Positions 61,418 through 64,000 of a DNA stretch of 64,000 bases are shown piece after piece. The stretch is from JAGWRA01 sp963711505. Lineage in GTDB: Bacteria; Acidobacteriota; Vicinamibacteria; Vicinamibacterales; CAVVIG01. The notes below the pieces were generated by a model. It was not told where the DNA came from. It ran no database searches and worked only from the letters and a program-made list of their open reading frames with translations. Position 1 is the stretch's first letter. The number at the start of each line of letters is the position of its first letter. The translations under genes and the position numbers were made by a program. Location: contig CAVQEJ010000005.1 of assembly GCA_963711505.1 (NCBI GenBank), forward strand, positions 1-64,000, given 5' to 3'.

Positions 61418-63706
61418 TCAGCGCCCGGCGGTGAACCGGACGCCCGCGAGAGCCAGCCGGCCAGCCGCCGGAAAGCCGAACACCTCTTCGTACCGGCGAT
61501 CGAGCAGATTGTCGGCCCGCACGAACAGCTCGAGACCGCCGTTCAGCCTGACCGACCCACCGGCGTCGAGCACGGTGTACCCGGGATTCGTGAACAGCCC
61601 GCCGAAGGCGCCGAGCGTCGGCTCGACGTCGAGCGTGCGGCCGCGCGCGCCCAGATCGCCAAACGCGGTGACGCGCCCGCGGGTCCAGAGCAGGTCGACG
61701 TTGCCCGCATGCCTGGGCCGTCGCAGCAGCCAGTCCCCGACGTGGAACGGCGCCGGCGCGACCCGGCCGTGGTCGACCGCCAGGATGCTCGTGTCGAGGA
61801 ACGTGTAGCTCACCCGCGCTTCGAGTCCGCCGCCGATCCGCACGGCCCCCGACAGCTCCAGTCCGCGCGCCCGCGCGTTGGAGATGTTGTCGGTCTGGAA
61901 CTGGCTGTAGTCCTGCAGGGAGCGCCCCACCGCCACGATGAGATCGTTGTAGCGGTTGACGAAGGCCGTCGCATCGAGGATCACGCGGCCGCCGGCGATC
62001 CCCTGCTCCACGCCGAAGTCGACGCTGCGGCTCCGCTCGGGCTTCAGGTGCGGATTGTTCGTGAAGGCGATCTCGAAGGCATCGGGGGGACGGATGCCGG
62101 TGCCGGCCGTCGCGTGCAGCTTCGTCCAGGACGCGCGCCCGTCGTCGCCGTGCACCAGCCAGGCCACCGAGGCCTTCGGGTTCGCCGACAGCACCGCGCT
62201 CTCGGGAAACGCCGGTCGTGGCGAGAACGGATCGGCGCTGCCGGGCAGCGCGGCCCGCCGGATGTCGTCGATCCGGAGGCCGCCGGTGAGGAACAGCCGG
62301 TCGCCCACGTGGTAGCGCACCTCGCCGAAGTAGCCGGCCACCCAGCGCGGGATCGGCAGCCGGCTGCCGGTGCCCGCCGTGATGAACGTGCTGACGGCCC
62401 GCTCGCGCTGCAGGTCGAGGCCGAACGACGCGCCGCCGCGCGTGCCGAGCGCCAGGTCGGTCTGCGTCCGGACGTCGAGGCGCCGCGTGCCGGTGTCGGA
62501 GATGCCGTAGGGACTCGTGAAGCGCTCGGCCAGGTCGGCGTAGCTCACCTGCACCTGCTGGTGCGCGCGGCCGCCGGCCCACGGCTGATCCAGCCTGAAC
62601 CCGATCTGGCGGTCATCGTTGACACCACGCGAGACCCGATCCACGCCCGGAAACGATCCCGTGGGATTGGATCCATACGGGCCGGGAAAGCCGCGATCGT
62701 TCCAGGCGATGCGCGCGTCGGCGCGCCACCGGGTCCCGCCGGGCCGCCCCCACGCGAGGCTGCCCGACGCGGCCCGCTCCTCGCCGTTGTCGTTGCTGAC
62801 CCGCTCGCCGTCGGCCGGGGCGATCCCGGTATAGCCGGTGGCCGCCATCCGCTCGGCCGAGCCCCCCCAGCTCCACGGACCGTGCGATCCGCTGGCGCCG
62901 GCCGTGAAGCGGGTGGTGCCGAGGCCCCCGCCTTCCGCCGACACCTGCGCGCGCGGCGCGCCGCCGTTGCGCGTGATGATCTGCACGACCCCGCCGATGG
63001 CATTCGATCCGAACAACGCGCTCTGCGGTCCGCGCACGACCTCGATCCGCTGGATGTCGTCGACCGCCAGGTGCGCGAAGTCGAAGCCGCCGCCGAACGC
63101 GTTGGCCGGCATGCCGTCGACGAGCACGAGCGTGTAGTTCGAGTCTCCACCGCGCGGGAAAACCGATGTCAGCTGCCCCCACGTGCCGCTCTGGGCCACC
63201 GTCAGCCCCGGCACCAGCCGCAGCGCGTCGGCGACCGTGTCGATCTGCCGCGCCTGCAGGTCGTGCGACGTCAGCACCGACACGCTGTCGGCCACCCGCG
63301 ATGAATCGGTCTCCACCGGCGAGGCCGTGACCACGACCGAATCGGAGAGCGCGCTGAGATGGAGGCGCACGGCGACGTCGCGCGTGCCCTGGGCGTCCAG
63401 CGTCACCGTGACCGGACGCGCCGTGAACCCCTCGCGGACGACCCGCACGTCGTACCGGCCCGCCCCGAGCCGGTCGATGCGGAAACGGCCGGCGGCATCG
63501 GTGCCGGCGACGCGCGGCACCGCAATCGGACCGGAGACGACGACGCGGGCGCCGGCCACCGGGCGGCCGTCGGGATCGATGACGCGGCCGGTGAGCGTCG
63601 CGGCGGAGGCGAACGCCGCCGTGAGCAGCAGGACGACGAACGAGAGCGTGGGGATGCGGCAGGCGCGCGAGCGGCCCTGCCGTGACGTACGGGCAGCGAG
63701 AGGCAT
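61418..63706 (-). CDS. TonB-dependent receptor, probably for cobalamin
   Basis: 762 residues from ATG 63706, with GGAAGGAG upstream. Signal peptide, then a carboxypeptidase-regulatory-like beta domain (GRVIDPDGRPVAGARVVVSG, residues 40-120). The plug (VSVLTSHDLQARQIDTVADA, LVLVDGMPANAF, IQRIEVVRGPQSALFGSNAI) and a 22-strand barrel follow, ending ALAGVRFTAGR. The BtuB-like plug spacing and an upstream cobalamin riboswitch point to B12 or cobamide uptake. TonB partners are not in view. It is an outer-membrane protein. Confidence 0.9.
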   Translation of the reverse strand: MPLAARTSRQGRSRACRIPTLSFVVLLLTAAFASAATLTGRVIDPDGRPVAGARVVVSGPIAVPRVAGTDAAGRFRIDRLGAGRYDVRVVREGFTARPVTVTLDAQGTRDVAVRLHLSALSDSVVVTASPVETDSSRVADSVSVLTSHDLQARQIDTVADALRLVPGLTVAQSGTWGQLTSVFPRGGDSNYTLVLVDGMPANAFGGGFDFAHLAVDDIQRIEVVRGPQSALFGSNAIGGVVQIITRNGGAPRAQVSAEGGGLGTTRFTAGASGSHGPWSWGGSAERMAATGYTGIAPADGERVSNDNGEERAASGSLAWGRPGGTRWRADARIAWNDRGFPGPYGSNPTGSFPGVDRVSRGVNDDRQIGFRLDQPWAGGRAHQQVQVSYADLAERFTSPYGISDTGTRRLDVRTQTDLALGTRGGASFGLDLQRERAVSTFITAGTGSRLPIPRWVAGYFGEVRYHVGDRLFLTGGLRIDDIRRAALPGSADPFSPRPAFPESAVLSANPKASVAWLVHGDDGRASWTKLHATAGTGIRPPDAFEIAFTNNPHLKPERSRSVDFGVEQGIAGGRVILDATAFVNRYNDLIVAVGRSLQDYSQFQTDNISNARARGLELSGAVRIGGGLEARVSYTFLDTSILAVDHGRVAPAPFHVGDWLLRRPRHAGNVDLLWTRGRVTAFGDLGARGRTLDVEPTLGAFGGLFTNPGYTVLDAGGSVRLNGGLELFVRADNLLDRRYEEVFGFPAAGRLALAGVRFTAGR

Positions 63707-63789
63707 CGGTCTCCTTCCGGCGTCTTCACGCGCCGGCTCCACGCGCCGGCCTCCCGGGGGAGGCAGACCGTGGAACGAAGGGGACGAAC

Positions 63790-63985
63790 CTCGGCGGTCA
63801 GGTATCCTGACTCGCGGATCAGCGCGAAGCGCCCTCGCCTTCCCATGTCGTGCGACACAGTGACGGGGTCCGGCAGCATGGCCGCCGGGCCCGACGGGCG
63901 TTCGCTCCCCGCTTACAGTGGCGGGACCGTGTGGGCATCTCACCCACTTCCCGTAACCACCGGGGGTGCGTCAATTGTGACTAGC
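63790..63985 (-). ncRNA. Cobalamin (B12) riboswitch
   Basis: On the minus strand the conserved blocks of the adenosylcobalamin aptamer appear in order: GGGAAGTGGGTG near 63953-63942, GCCACTG (B12 box core) near 63922-63916, and AGTCAGGATACCTGACC at 63812-63796. The distance to the receptor start is about 90 bases. It should repress the TonB receptor when cobamide is present. The window's right edge is close, so the promoter may be outside. Confidence 0.92.
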
Positions 63986-64000
63986 AGTAGTACCCGACGC

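Overview
The window is GC-rich, gene-dense bacterial DNA that most resembles an Acidobacteriota chromosome, probably class Vicinamibacteria. This is an inference from family content: a PadR plus ADOP-type MacB/FtsX permease pair, an acidobacterial VWFA protein next to a class D sortase, a DUF2911 protein, three near-identical Crp/Fnr regulators, and many small stress-type membrane proteins. No tRNA, rRNA, CRISPR array, transposase or phage gene was seen.

Layout. 1-2.3 kb (minus strand): start of glgP, an AI-2E/PerM-type permease, a secreted protein and a tiny membrane protein. 2.3-4.4 kb: a DksA/TraR zinc-finger protein divergent from Crp paralogue 1, then a coiled-coil protein. 4.4-10.3 kb: an ice-binding-like surface protein with an IPTL-type sorting tail, divergent from an operon of S-adenosylmethionine decarboxylase, a double-domain exosortase, a large membrane protein and a methyltransferase. 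10.3-22.2 kb: an envelope and stress island with a BON lipoprotein, a poly-proline beta-barrel protein, a sortase D/VWFA/LPKTA-substrate operon, a glycine-zipper protein, DUF3309 and SYLF proteins, Crp paralogues 2 and 3, and a cold-shock gene. 22.5-34 kb: an ankyrin protein, chorismate mutase behind a Phe/Tyr transcription attenuator, a CsgG-like protein, a WYL regulator with its operator and divergent targets, PadR/ADOP, and a Tat-exported double-VOC protein. 34.4-48 kb: a giant coiled-coil PilZ protein divergent from a PEGA-repeat protein, a class III cyclase, a DUF1028 protein, uridine kinase, CPBP protease, GNAT, DUF2911, CBS and PEP synthase. 48-57.6 kb: one nine-gene chemotaxis operon, read from 57.6 down to 48 kb as cheA-cheW-mcp-cheY-cheB-cheR-cheX-PAS-mcp, whose two receptors are both cytoplasmic. 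58-64 kb: glutamine amidotransferase, DUF4239, a response regulator, a lipoprotein, and a TonB-dependent receptor behind a cobalamin riboswitch.

Two regulatory systems stand out. First, a perfect 16-bp palindrome, TGTTC-N6-GAACA, occurs four times between 2.3 and 19.4 kb (plus weaker copies), always just upstream of a gene, alongside three Crp-family proteins that share the recognition-helix residues TTRSRVN. Second, a leader peptide with nine Phe/Tyr codons in twelve precedes an intrinsic terminator and a competing antiterminator ahead of chorismate mutase.

Caution: at least fourteen single-base frameshifts interrupt twelve otherwise well-conserved genes, including cheA, cheB, cheW and the cold-shock gene. 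Eleven of them are extra bases. This looks more like residual assembly error than gene decay, so the affected genes are annotated at full length as CDS and the break point is stated.
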